From Chromohalobacter moromii (GTDB taxonomy: Bacteria; Pseudomonadota; Gammaproteobacteria; Pseudomonadales; Halomonadaceae), in contig NZ_JAHXDI010000001.1 in the NCBI RefSeq assembly GCF_023091865.1, forward strand, positions 186,001 through 250,000: 64,000 bases of DNA. Direction: 5' to 3'. Shown here in pieces: positions 17,093 through 25,448 of the stretch. The translations under genes were made by a program, and so were the position numbers. The notes beneath the pieces are model-generated. The model made no database searches. It was given only the letters and a program-made list of their open reading frames with translations, and was not told where the DNA came from. Every line of letters begins with the position of its first letter. Positions within the stretch are counted from its first letter, which is position 1.

Positions 17093-17632
17093 TCATTCTG
17101 TGTCCAGCCACGGTGGTCGTTGTGCGCGCACCTGGTGCTGGATCGGGCAGTCTTCGCGATGGGCGCCCGGCAGATAGCCGGTGCTCATCAAAAATTCGTT
17201 GACGATCTCCGGGCCGGTAAAGCGGAAGGTGCGTTTGAATAGCGTCACCCATTCCGACAACGCAAGCGGATGATGCGCGTCGAGCCAGTCGGCGAAACTG
17301 CCGTGAGACGCCTGCAAGGCGAGCACGACGTTGGCATTGTGAATCGCGGCATCGACCTTGCGCCGATTGCGGATGATACCTGCATCCGCGAGCAGACGCG
17401 CCCTTTGCGTATCGTCGTAGGCGGCGACGCGTGCCACGGCAAAGTCATCGAAGGCCGCCGAAAACGCTTCACGTTTCTTGAGCACCGTCAGCCATGAAAG
17501 GCCGGCTTGATTGATTTCCAGAATCAGACGCTCGAAGAGTTGATCGTCGTCGCGCACGGGAAATCCGTATTCGTGGTCGTGATAGGGGCCATGAAAGGGA
17601 TGGCCAGGGGCATGGTCGCAATACGTACTCAT
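17093..17632 (-). CDS. tag: DNA-3-methyladenine glycosylase I (Tag family)
   Basis: The protein has 179 residues, close to the usual length. The family features Tyr-His-Asp-His-Glu-Tyr-Gly near residue 18, Glu-Ile-Asn-Gln-Ala-Gly-Leu-Ser-Trp near 40, and a zinc-snap set (Cys and His near both ends, with His-Arg-Glu-Asp-Cys near 160) are present. Tag removes 3-methyladenine from alkylated DNA. The N terminus is divergent from E. coli Tag, with Cys-Asp-His in place of Cys-Gly-Trp, so a subfamily is likely. It starts at 17632 and faces a glyoxalase gene across a 116-base divergent gap. Confidence 0.85.
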   Translation of the reverse strand: MSTYCDHAPGHPFHGPYHDHEYGFPVRDDDQLFERLILEINQAGLSWLTVLKKREAFSAAFDDFAVARVAAYDDTQRARLLADAGIIRNRRKVDAAIHNANVVLALQASHGSFADWLDAHHPLALSEWVTLFKRTFRFTGPEIVNEFLMSTGYLPGAHREDCPIQHQVRAQRPPWLDTE

Positions 17633-17748
17633 GGGGAGTGTGCCTCGCGGAGTGTTGACGAATCGCCCTGCCGGTGATGAATTCGCCGTGACCGGCGGGC
17701 TGGTTTACCATAGACGTTTAGCCTGCATAACATCATGAGGAGCTTACC

Positions 17749-18189
17749 ATGCAGTACCTGCACACGATGGTCCGTGTCGCCGATCTCGACGCCTCGCTGC
17801 GTTTCTACTGTGACCTGCTGGGCCTCAAGGAAGTGCGGCGCAAGGAGAACGAAAAGGGCCGCTTCACACTGGTATTCCTCGCCGCGCCGGATGACGAGGA
17901 ACGTTCGCGCGAGCAAAAGGCGCCAGAAGTCGAACTCACCTACAACTGGGACCCGGAGACTTATACCGGCGGCCGCAACTTTGGCCACCTGGCGTATCGT
18001 GTCGACGATCTCTACGCCTTGTGCCAGCACCTGATGGACAACGGCGTGACCATCAATCGCCCGCCGCGCGACGGCCACATGGCGTTCGTCCGTTCGCCGG
18101 ACGGCATTTCCGTGGAGTTGTTGCAAAAGGGCGATGCGTTGCCTGCTCAGGAGCCGTGGGCGTCGATGGAAAATACCGGCAGCTGGTAA
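17749..18189 (+). CDS. gloA: Lactoylglutathione lyase (glyoxalase I)
   Basis: This single VOC-fold glyoxalase has 146 residues. Metal ligands typical of GloA are present: His near residue 5, Glu within Val-Glu-Leu-Thr-Tyr-Asn near 63, His in Phe-Gly-His-Leu-Ala near 85, and Glu in Ile-Ser-Val-Glu-Leu near 123. It isomerises the methylglyoxal-glutathione hemithioacetal to S-lactoylglutathione. The length and sequence fit the nickel-type bacterial group. A GAGG site lies just before the start. The next gene begins 91 bases later. Confidence 0.92.
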   Translation: MQYLHTMVRVADLDASLRFYCDLLGLKEVRRKENEKGRFTLVFLAAPDDEERSREQKAPEVELTYNWDPETYTGGRNFGHLAYRVDDLYALCQHLMDNGVTINRPPRDGHMAFVRSPDGISVELLQKGDALPAQEPWASMENTGSW

Positions 18190-18280
18190 GTCACCCAATG
18201 TCGCGTCCCTTTCTGCGATGAACGGGGCGCGACAATCGTTGAAGGCTGAACGACCTCTTGAGCTGGAAAGGATGCCAAGC

Positions 18281-18970
18281 ATGTCACAAGACGTGACCCT
18301 CCCCTCGGCGTTACGCGATGCATTTCGCCGTGAAGCCGAGACGCTCGACGGCATCGACCGCGATGTCTATCTCGCCAATCGACGTGATCCGCTGGAGCCG
18401 ATCATCGGCTTGGGCCCACGCAACGCGCCGGTGGGCTTTTTCGGACGCGATCCCGGCCGTCAGGAGGTCGTGCATGGCGCGCCCTTCGTGGGCAGCGGCG
18501 GTCAGAAGGTGCGTGCCGGGCTATATGAGCATCTGCACGGGAAGACGTTGCCCGATTTCGAAGCCTCACTCGCCGTGGGGCAGCGTTATTTTTGGGCCAA
18601 TACCGTGCCCTACAAGCCGGTCGGCAACAAGGCATGGTCGATGGCGGTCAAGAAGCGCTTTCAGCCCTTGATGGCGGAGCTTTTGATCGATCACTGGCAG
18701 GGCCGGACGTTGATCACGCTGGGGCGTGAGGCCTTCCTGTGGTTTGCCATCGGGCAACCACGCGAGATCAAGCGTGAACTGGAGGCGTTCTGGGCTCGCG
18801 AGGATCGCTTCGAGGCGCTGCATACCACTATATTGTCGCTCCCCGACGGACGTAGTGCCGAGTTCCAACTGGCGCCGCTGCCGCACCCTTCCCCCCTCAA
18901 CCAAACGTGGTACAAGCGCTTTCCGGCCTTGCTGGATGTGCGCCTCGCGGCCTTGGGACGCGCCCACTGA
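18281..18970 (+). CDS. Uracil-DNA glycosylase superfamily protein
   Basis: The protein has 229 residues. Two superfamily motifs are visible: Phe-Phe-Gly-Arg-Asp-Pro-Gly near residue 48 (water-activating loop) and Pro-His-Pro-Ser-Pro-Leu-Asn near residue 204 (minor-groove loop). Gly-Ala-Pro-Phe-Val-Gly-Ser-Gly-Gly follows the first motif, as in family 4 enzymes, but the four iron-sulphur cysteines of family 4 are not evident. ATG 18281 is well spaced after GGAAAGG. The substrate base is not known; deaminated bases are the family's usual targets. Confidence 0.72.
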   Translation: MSQDVTLPSALRDAFRREAETLDGIDRDVYLANRRDPLEPIIGLGPRNAPVGFFGRDPGRQEVVHGAPFVGSGGQKVRAGLYEHLHGKTLPDFEASLAVGQRYFWANTVPYKPVGNKAWSMAVKKRFQPLMAELLIDHWQGRTLITLGREAFLWFAIGQPREIKRELEAFWAREDRFEALHTTILSLPDGRSAEFQLAPLPHPSPLNQTWYKRFPALLDVRLAALGRAH

Positions 18971-18999
18971 GTGTGTGAGGCGTGTTATAAGGCGCTGAA

Positions 19000-19404
19000 T
19001 TAGTCGGGGTGCATTGCCAAGCGCCCGCTGCCCATGAGCATGATGGCCAAGGCACCGCACAGGAACATGCCCTGCAATTCTAGCGTCCAGCCGCCTTGCG
19101 CATTGAGCGTCAGCAGCTCGTCGTGGTGGACGAGGATAAACGCTACCAACATGTTGCCCGCCATCAACAAGCCGCCGATACGCGCTTGCCAGCCCACGAT
19201 GGCCATCAACGGCGCGACGATCTCGCCGATCAGCACGCCATACGCCAAAAAGACCGGCAGCCCCATGGCGTCGAGCATGTTGCCGATGCGGGTGATACTG
19301 GCAGGCGACAAGAGCTTGTCGACGCCGTGCAACAGAATAAGTCCGCCCACGGCCAGGCGCAGAATCAGTTTTCCCAGGTCGTCATGATGCAGCAGTCGTT
19401 GCAT
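19000..19404 (-). CDS. DoxX-family membrane protein
   Basis: The protein has 134 residues and four predicted membrane helices. The stretch Arg-Leu-Ala-Val-Gly-Gly-Leu-Ile-Leu-Leu-His-Gly near residue 16 and Gly-Glu-Ile-Val-Ala-Pro near 59 are typical of DoxX/YphA proteins. Members are linked to quinone or redox stress functions, but no reaction is established. The start at 19404 places the first helix at the N terminus and follows a GAAGGA at about ten bases; upstream in-frame codons to 19542 lack family similarity. Confidence 0.8.
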   Translation of the reverse strand: MQRLLHHDDLGKLILRLAVGGLILLHGVDKLLSPASITRIGNMLDAMGLPVFLAYGVLIGEIVAPLMAIVGWQARIGGLLMAGNMLVAFILVHHDELLTLNAQGGWTLELQGMFLCGALAIMLMGSGRLAMHPD

Positions 19405-19731
19405 AGGCTCGGCATCCTTCAATCGTGTGAACCCGGCCTCTAGCCGGACAAGGCGTGTGAACTTTCGCATGTTCGCGCGTCGCTCACTAGTCACGGCGCT
19501 TACTAACATTTCTTTACGTTTTACTAGCACTTTGGTGCGCATTAACTAAGCTTTCTTAGAAAATGCCGCTGGAAGCGGGCCCGAGTGAAAAGGTATCCGA
19601 CTGGCGGGATGCCGTTACCTGGTGGCTTACATAACGATCCTTGCCCTGACATGCCCGCAAAGGGTCGGCGGAGGCGAGGACGCTACGTTGCTAATCATGC
19701 AACGGTACGCGGGTAGAAAGGGATATCCAAC
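19405..19731. other. Intergenic leader region before the first diguanylate cyclase
   Basis: This stretch of about 330 bases separates the DoxX gene from the first GGDEF gene. The left part (to about 19560) is AT-rich and probably holds the divergent promoters. The right part is GC-rich and contains imperfect stems (an AGGTA/TACCT pair at about 19589-19620, and CGTTGC/GCAACG at about 19686-19704). I looked for a c-di-GMP riboswitch here and could not fit the consensus. No protein gene is supported. Confidence 0.4.
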
Positions 19732-20826
19732 ATGTTTTCAAGGGCCTTGCAGCGGCTCTGGGGATGGTCGTGCAGTGCGCCGGGGGCGCTACCGCTGGAG
19801 CACCGACGTAGCTATGAGGTGGTGGCGCAGACTTTCGTGCTTGCAAGTCTGGGGCACTTACTGTTTGCGTGCGTGTTGATCGGTCTTCAGATCCCATTGC
19901 TGATTGTCTTGAATCTCGCCTGCGTGGCGACCAATACCGCAGCGTTGATGCTGCACCGACGCTTGCAACTGACCTGGGCGATGACCGTCAAGTTAACCGC
20001 TACTCTGGTATTGATCACGCTGAGTGTGTGGCTGATCGGCCCCGATGCCGGCTTCGAGTATTACTTTTTCTTGCTGCTTTGCGAGATGTTGATCAGCGAC
20101 ATGGCGGCGCGTTACAAGATCGTGATGAGTACCACGATCGGCAGCGTGGCGCTGGCTACCTTGCTGATGGCCCCGCATTTCACCCCTTGGATGCTGGAAG
20201 CCGAGGCGTTTCGCGAGGACATTCGCCTGACCAATCTGGTCATGGTTTTTTTGATCCTGGGGCTGATCCTGTGTCGGCTGCACGCCATTACCGAGCGCTG
20301 CGAGCACCATTTCCGGCGCGACGCCACCCACGATTATCTCACCACGGTGCTCAATCGGCGCGCCATCTTTCACGAAGCGGACATGCTGTGGCAACAGGAA
20401 CGAGATTTCACGCTATTGCTGCTCGATGCCGATCACTTCAAGCAGATCAACGATACTCACGGCCACACCGCAGGCGATGAAGTCTTGCGTCACCTGGCGT
20501 ATATAGTGCGTGGCGCCTTGCGCGAAGACGACCGGCTCGGACGCGTAGGCGGTGAGGAGTTCCTGATCGTATTCCCCGACAGCACGCGAGACGAGGTACT
20601 CACGGTCGCATCACGCATTCGTCGATGCCTGGCAGACCAGCCGTGTCGGATGGAAGCGTTGACCCTTCCGGTGACGTTCTCCATGGGCATGGCCGCGGCC
20701 CAGGAAGTCACGTCATTGCAAGCGCTCATCGACATGGCTGATCGCCGCTTGTATCGCGCCAAGTCTTCCGGGCGCGATCAGCTGGTCATGTGTGACCTGG
20801 AAATCATCGGGCCGGCGGCGTTGTGA
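19732..20826 (+). CDS. Membrane-bound diguanylate cyclase (GGDEF)
   Basis: The protein has 364 residues. The N-terminal 190 residues contain about five or six membrane helices with no named sensor domain. The C-terminal GGDEF domain (about 200-355) has an intact active site Gly-Gly-Glu-Glu-Phe near residue 281. An inhibitory I-site, Arg-Glu-Asp-Asp, sits five residues before it, so both catalysis and product inhibition are expected. It makes c-di-GMP from two GTP. An AAAGGGA site precedes the ATG. A paralogue of similar layout follows directly on the same strand. Confidence 0.93.
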   Translation: MFSRALQRLWGWSCSAPGALPLEHRRSYEVVAQTFVLASLGHLLFACVLIGLQIPLLIVLNLACVATNTAALMLHRRLQLTWAMTVKLTATLVLITLSVWLIGPDAGFEYYFFLLLCEMLISDMAARYKIVMSTTIGSVALATLLMAPHFTPWMLEAEAFREDIRLTNLVMVFLILGLILCRLHAITERCEHHFRRDATHDYLTTVLNRRAIFHEADMLWQQERDFTLLLLDADHFKQINDTHGHTAGDEVLRHLAYIVRGALREDDRLGRVGGEEFLIVFPDSTRDEVLTVASRIRRCLADQPCRMEALTLPVTFSMGMAAAQEVTSLQALIDMADRRLYRAKSSGRDQLVMCDLEIIGPAAL

Positions 20827-21067
20827 CATGTCCGGACATACCATGTAGACATCGTTTCATCTAATACGGATACCCTAGCGCAACGAAGCGACAACATGGC
20901 ATTTTGCTTATTTGGCGTTTGACGAATTTCATGCTGCAAAGCGGCTAAATTCACACACGAACCGTCCTTTTGATGCGCTGAATATGGCTAACCTTGCTAG
21001 GGAATCGATGCAGGGGAAGGCCCGTCGCATGACGTGGCCTAACGCAATGAAAAGGGATTCGCTCATC

Positions 21068-22249
21068 ATGCCGCTACGTACCTATCGCCTCTGGGGTGGC
21101 CGAGGCGCATCGTTGCCTCCGTATTGCCCCCTGCCGCCGGAATACCGTCGCTATTTCGATACCTTCGCCCACTTGTACGCCATGGCGTTGGTGGCCTATG
21201 CCGGCTTGATGCTACCGCTGTTCGTCTGGTTAGGAAGTCCCGGCCCGATATTAATCGTTATATTCAGTGTCTTGATGACGCTCGGTGCCCGAGGGCTGCA
21301 TCATCGGGGCTACATGGCCTGGGGCGCGACCTTACTGTGGGGCATGATGTTGCTGCTGATTGGCGAGTCGCTTCGCCTCTACGGCGCTGGCGTCGGCTTT
21401 GAGTTCTATGTGGGCCTGGCATTGCTGGTGCTGCACATCAGTGCTATCCCGCGCAGCTACAAGATCGTGTTGTCGCTGTTGCTGCTGGGCGTGATCGGCG
21501 TGTTGTTGATGAACATGCGCCAGGGGGCGCCCTCGGTTGAGCTATCACCGACGGTGGCGGCGTGGCTGTTGTGGGTCAATCTAGTGTTGACGGGGGCGCT
21601 GTTCGCCGGCGTGCTGATGGGGCTGGAAGGCGTCACCGAGCGGCTCGAGCGTGCGTATCGCCGTGAAGCGTTGCACGACATGCTGACCGGCGCTCTCAAC
21701 CGTCGCGCGATCGTCGCCATTGCCGAGCGCTGGCAGCGCGCCCAGCGTCCTTTCGCCGTGGTGCTGCTGGATGTCGATCATTTCAAGCGGTTCAACGACT
21801 TGCATGGGCATGCCACGGGCGATGCGGCGCTCTGCCACCTCGTGAATTGCCTGCGCCAAGGTTTGCGCGACGGTGACATGTTGGGGCGTTACGGCGGTGA
21901 GGAATTCATGCTACTGCTGCCGGGAACGTCGCGTGTCGCCGCCACGGCGGTCGCCGAGCGCGTCGCGACCTTCGTGCGCGACCAGCCATTGGTGTTACCC
22001 GACAAGTCGCTCGGAATGACCGTCAGTCAAGGCCTCGCTACTCAGGACGAGGCGGCGACGCTAAGCGCCATGATCGCCTTGGCCGATCGGCGGTTATATG
22101 CTGCTAAAGGCGCAGGGCGCGACTGTGTCATGTCCTGGGAGTCATTCGGCACGTTGTCTCCCATACCGACCCGGTGTGTCATCGAAGGCGCCGAGGCGTG
22201 CCCGTTCGAACCGCCTCGCCGCCATGACGATTCAGTGATCAAGGCGTGA
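21068..22249 (+). CDS. Membrane-bound diguanylate cyclase (GGDEF), tandem paralogue
   Basis: The protein has 393 residues and the same plan as the preceding gene: a Pro-Leu-Glu/Pro-Pro-Glu plus Tyr entry motif near residue 25, about six membrane helices, and then a GGDEF domain. The active site Gly-Gly-Glu-Glu-Phe and an I-site Arg-Asp-Gly-Asp five residues before it are intact. ATG 21068 is chosen because an AAAAGGGA lies about eleven bases upstream, as in the paralogue; the frame stays open to 20912. The last 45 residues after the GGDEF domain are unique. The 3' end overlaps the convergent lpxT gene by 18 bases. Confidence 0.9.
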   Translation: MPLRTYRLWGGRGASLPPYCPLPPEYRRYFDTFAHLYAMALVAYAGLMLPLFVWLGSPGPILIVIFSVLMTLGARGLHHRGYMAWGATLLWGMMLLLIGESLRLYGAGVGFEFYVGLALLVLHISAIPRSYKIVLSLLLLGVIGVLLMNMRQGAPSVELSPTVAAWLLWVNLVLTGALFAGVLMGLEGVTERLERAYRREALHDMLTGALNRRAIVAIAERWQRAQRPFAVVLLDVDHFKRFNDLHGHATGDAALCHLVNCLRQGLRDGDMLGRYGGEEFMLLLPGTSRVAATAVAERVATFVRDQPLVLPDKSLGMTVSQGLATQDEAATLSAMIALADRRLYAAKGAGRDCVMSWESFGTLSPIPTRCVIEGAEACPFEPPRRHDDSVIKA

Positions 22250-22942
22250 AGCGAAGCGCTCGAGAACGCGTTGAAGCCAGGCGGCCATGCGGTTGGCTAG
22301 CGAGGTACACAATACCCAGGGCAGCAACAGCAGGGCGATGGCGAGTGCCCCCATGTAGACGTCGCTGAACCAATGGCCTCCACCGATGATGCGTGGCGCA
22401 CTCAAGGCGACGGCCAATACGGCACTGACGAGACCGACACGACGTCCCGCGAAATGCCACATGAACGCAGTAAAGGTCATCAGCATCAGGCCGTGATCGC
22501 CGGGGAAGCTATTGCCCGAGCGATCCTTAGTGGCGAAGCTCACTTCCTGTGACAACAGATGAACCCCGTTGTGCGTTAGGGTCGGGCTGGGGTGGCCGTA
22601 GGTCACCAGTTTATTGACCAGTAAGCTCACTAGTCCTGCAGTGACTAGCATACTCACGCCGATGGCGCCCCAGCGTTTCAGACGTTCGGGACGTGTGTCC
22701 AGGCGCATGGCCCATGCGAAAACAGTGGCCAGGGCCAGGAAGCTGACAATATCGAAATCACGATTGTTGAGCACGGCGACCAGTGTCGTCCACAGCGGAT
22801 GATCGGTGATCGACAGCGTTTGATTGAAGAACCAGAAGATGTCGTCGTCGAGGGTCGACCAGAGGGGGAAATGAGGCAGCCACCAACTGAGGAGCAAGGC
22901 CAACCCCAGCATGTTGTAGCAAGCGATTCGAGTGATTTTCAT
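22232..22942 (-). CDS. lpxT: Lipid A 1-diphosphate synthase LpxT (PAP2 family)
   Basis: This inner-membrane protein has 236 residues and about six membrane helices. It follows E. coli LpxT (YeiU) closely: the N-terminal Leu-Gly-Leu-Ala-Leu-Leu-Leu-Ser-Trp, Asp-Asp-Asp-Ile-Phe-Trp-Phe-Phe-Asn-Gln near residue 32, Ser-Pro-Thr-Leu-Thr near 118, and the PAP2 signature Ser-Phe-Pro-Gly-Asp-His-Gly near 145. A final Gly-Gly-His-Trp-Phe-Ser-Asp motif lies near 188. LpxT moves phosphate from undecaprenyl pyrophosphate to the 1-phosphate of lipid A on the periplasmic side, adding surface charge and recycling the carrier. Confidence 0.88.
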   Translation of the reverse strand: MKITRIACYNMLGLALLLSWWLPHFPLWSTLDDDIFWFFNQTLSITDHPLWTTLVAVLNNRDFDIVSFLALATVFAWAMRLDTRPERLKRWGAIGVSMLVTAGLVSLLVNKLVTYGHPSPTLTHNGVHLLSQEVSFATKDRSGNSFPGDHGLMLMTFTAFMWHFAGRRVGLVSAVLAVALSAPRIIGGGHWFSDVYMGALAIALLLLPWVLCTSLANRMAAWLQRVLERFASRLDH

Positions 22943-23020
22943 GAGCGTGATAACGAAGTGGATGAACCTCGGATTCTAACGCCTCATCACCATTGTGAAC
23001 AGCGTTTGATAACTCGAGGT

Positions 23021-24043
23021 TCAGCCGTTCATCCCGAAAGCGATCCCTTGGCGAGAAGAGATGTCGTCCTGCATGACGGGTGTCAGACCGTCAAGAAACG
23101 CCTGCAACTCGGTACGGCGTCGCAGGGCGGTGAAGCGCCTGGCGGCTTCGTCGTCACGCCCACGCATCTGATTGAGCCACTGCTTGAGCAGCGAGACCAC
23201 GATCTTTTCCGGCAGGTGCATGCGCATACGCTGGGCATAAGCCGTCAGCACCTCGGCCCGCGCCGCCCAGGGCGTCTCCGGCAAATGCTCGCCAGTACGC
23301 TGCCAATGCTTGATGCGTCGCGCCAGCCGGGGGTCTGCCAGCATGCCGCGTCCCAGCATCACATCCGTGCAGCCCGATAGCGTACGGGCCTTCCAATAGT
23401 CCTCCAGCGTCCAGATGTCGCCGTTGGCGATCACCGGTATCGTCAGCCGGGCGCGAATCCGTCCGATCCACTCCCAATGCGCGGGTGGTCGATATCCTTC
23501 GCGACGGGTGCGGGCGTGTACCACCAGGGATGCCGCGCCACCGGCTTCGGCAGCCTCGGCGCAGGCGAGTGCCAGTTGTTTGTCGTCGAAGCCCAAGCGC
23601 ACCTTAGCGGTGACATCGATCCCCAGGGGGGTCAGCGCCTCATGTACGGCACGCACGACGCGGTAGACGCGCTCGGGGTCGCGCAGCAGCGAGGCGCCGC
23701 CGTCATGGCGATTGACGGTCTTGGCCGGGCAGCCGAAATTGAGGTCGACTTGGCGAGCGCCGAGTGCCTCGGCGTGCACCGCGTTTGCGGCCAGGGCCTC
23801 GGGGTCGGAACCGAGTAGCTGCAGGTGAACCGGCGTACCGTTCGAGGTCGCGCAAGTGGCGTGTTTGAGCTCGGGGCAGTGACGCAGGAACACACGCGCC
23901 GGCAGACGTGCGTCGACCACGCGCACGAATTCGGTCACCGTCCAGTCGAGTGCGCCGTCGGCGCTCAACAAGTCCCGCGTGACCACGTCGATCACACCTT
24001 CCATCGGGGCTAAGCCGATGCGCCCATTAGCCACTTGCGTCAT
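23021..24043 (-). CDS. dusC: tRNA-dihydrouridine(16) synthase DusC
   Basis: The protein has 340 residues and is an FMN-dependent TIM-barrel enzyme. Dus motifs are Leu-Ala-Pro-Met-Glu-Gly near residue 11, Asn-Phe-Gly-Cys-Pro-Ala-Lys near residue 101 with the catalytic Cys, His-Ala-Arg-Thr-Arg near 173, and Ala-Asn-Gly-Asp-Ile near residue 203. Gly-Val-Ile-Asp following the first motif and the long C-terminal helical part suit DusC, which modifies U16 of tRNA, better than DusA or DusB. It lies 78 bases downstream of lpxT's start on the same strand, so it is probably transcribed ahead of lpxT. Confidence 0.9.
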   Translation of the reverse strand: MTQVANGRIGLAPMEGVIDVVTRDLLSADGALDWTVTEFVRVVDARLPARVFLRHCPELKHATCATSNGTPVHLQLLGSDPEALAANAVHAEALGARQVDLNFGCPAKTVNRHDGGASLLRDPERVYRVVRAVHEALTPLGIDVTAKVRLGFDDKQLALACAEAAEAGGAASLVVHARTRREGYRPPAHWEWIGRIRARLTIPVIANGDIWTLEDYWKARTLSGCTDVMLGRGMLADPRLARRIKHWQRTGEHLPETPWAARAEVLTAYAQRMRMHLPEKIVVSLLKQWLNQMRGRDDEAARRFTALRRRTELQAFLDGLTPVMQDDISSRQGIAFGMNG

Positions 24044-24169
24044 GTCTGCGCCATCACCCTTGATGTCATTGCAAAATCCCCGGAACCGGGCAGGTCATTA
24101 TGTCATTACCCCCGGACGATAAGGAAAACGCCAGTTGCTATGGGAGCGGTGAGGGTGAGATTTCGCTGC

Positions 24170-24793
24170 CTACAATGAAACGTCGAGTGGAGTAAGACGC
24201 CCCTTGAGGCGCGAGGTCAGCTCGCTCAGGTCGCTTGCGCGTTCGCGGGGCCAGGCGATGTCGAGCGTCACGCCGTCGGCTTCGTAAGCGGCATTTTCGA
24301 TGATCGCATCCTGTGTGGCGAGCCACTCGCGGGCAATGGCCTCGCCGGCGAAATCGATGCGTATCCGCAGCGTTCGGCGCTCAATGAAGGGGCGTCGTGG
24401 CAGGTCCTCGAGTGCCTGGATGACCGCCTGTGTATAGGCGCGGACCAGGCCGCCGGTGCCCAGCTTGGTGCCACCGAAGTAACGAATCACCACGCAGCCG
24501 ACCTGCCCCAGTCCCGAGCCTTCCAGCGCCTGATACATGGGCCGCCCCGCGGTGCCGCCGGGCTCGCCATCGTCGGAAAAGCCGATGGCATTCTGCTCAC
24601 CGGGAGCACCGGCAATATAGGCCGTGCAGTGATGGCTAGCGTTGGGATGAGCTGCCCGTGCTTGCGCCAGCAACAAGTCGAAACTGGCGATATCGGGGAT
24701 GAAGGCCGTCCAGGTAATGAAGCGGCTCTTCTCGATTTCGATCTCATGGTAGCGATGCTCACCGGAGGCGAGGTCGGGAATCGCGTAGCGCAT
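24170..24793 (-). CDS. yigZ: YigZ / IMPACT-family protein
   Basis: The protein has 207 residues. The family signature appears as Lys-Ser-Arg-Phe-Ile-Thr near residue 23 and Asp-Asp-Gly-Glu-Pro-Gly-Gly-Thr-Ala-Gly near residue 78, followed by Val-Ile-Arg-Tyr-Phe-Gly-Gly-Thr-Lys-Leu-Gly-Thr-Gly-Gly-Leu, the UPF0029 core. An RNA-binding or translation-associated role is suspected for the family but not settled. Its ATG overlaps the stop of the S24-peptidase gene, so the two are cotranscribed and coupled. Confidence 0.9.
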   Translation of the reverse strand: MRYAIPDLASGEHRYHEIEIEKSRFITWTAFIPDIASFDLLLAQARAAHPNASHHCTAYIAGAPGEQNAIGFSDDGEPGGTAGRPMYQALEGSGLGQVGCVVIRYFGGTKLGTGGLVRAYTQAVIQALEDLPRRPFIERRTLRIRIDFAGEAIAREWLATQDAIIENAAYEADGVTLDIAWPRERASDLSELTSRLKGRLTPLDVSL

Positions 24794-25266
24794 CAGTGGC
24801 TCGTGGGCGCATGACGCATCACGCCCATCACCAGACCCAGTACTTGTACATCGTCGTTCTTGAGATAGATGGGCGGCATGTCATCGTTGGCGGGTTGTAG
24901 GCGCACACCGGATTTCTCGATGTATAGCCGCTTGAGCGTGACTTCCTGATTGTTGATTTGTACCACGGCGGTTTCGCCGTTTTCGGCGGACTCGAAGCGC
25001 TCGATGATAATGATGTCGCCATCGAAAATGTGGCTGTCGATCATCGAGTCGCCGCGCACGCGCAAAGCGTAGGTATTGCGTCGCACCATGCGCGATGGCA
25101 CGTGAATAGCCTCGTCGTCGAGGCAGGCCTCCATGGGCAGACCGGCGGCGACCACGCCCAACAGGGGAATCTCGACGAAATCGGTCGGGTCGATCTCTTC
25201 CCAGGCGGCGTCCGATAGTGGCAGGTTCGGCAGGCGCTGCAGGTAGTGCGGCGTAACGTGCGACAT
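24793..25266 (-). CDS. LexA-like S24 self-cleaving protein without HTH domain
   Basis: The protein has 157 residues. Residues of about 37-155 match the LexA C-terminal protease domain: a cleavage-type Ala-Ala-Gly near residue 43, catalytic Ser in Gly-Asp-Ser-Met-Ile near residue 76, and catalytic Lys in Thr-Leu-Lys-Arg-Leu near residue 115. The LexA winged HTH is absent; only about 36 unrelated residues precede the cleavage region. The size suits UmuD, but the pairing with yigZ and the lack of umuC do not. GGAGAGGG lies just before ATG 25266; upstream in-frame codons show no HTH either. It is divergent from smc. A role as an SOS-responsive protein is an inference. Confidence 0.8.
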   Translation of the reverse strand: MSHVTPHYLQRLPNLPLSDAAWEEIDPTDFVEIPLLGVVAAGLPMEACLDDEAIHVPSRMVRRNTYALRVRGDSMIDSHIFDGDIIIIERFESAENGETAVVQINNQEVTLKRLYIEKSGVRLQPANDDMPPIYLKNDDVQVLGLVMGVMRHAPTSH

Positions 25267-25448
25267 GACCCTCTCCCTCGGATGATCCTGCGGCATCATA
25301 GCAAGGCGGGGCGAAGCGGCAAATCCCGCTGGCGACATGGAGTTGGCAAAGGGGCTTGGGCCGCGCCCGCGCCTCGGATAGACTGCGGGCTCTCATGCAT
25401 GGCTCGAGCATCGGGTCGCGACTCACTCCTGGGGAATTCCGGCAGCGC

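Noticed and set aside
19589-19731. Possible c-di-GMP (GEMM) riboswitch before the first diguanylate cyclase
   Set aside because: A GCAAAG-like and a GGTA...CGGG-like segment are present, but the order, spacing and the GAAA tetraloop stem of the consensus could not be fitted.
24793-25266. Assignment of the S24 protein as umuD or as full lexA
   Set aside because: There is no HTH domain for LexA and no umuC partner for UmuD, so only the domain family is named.
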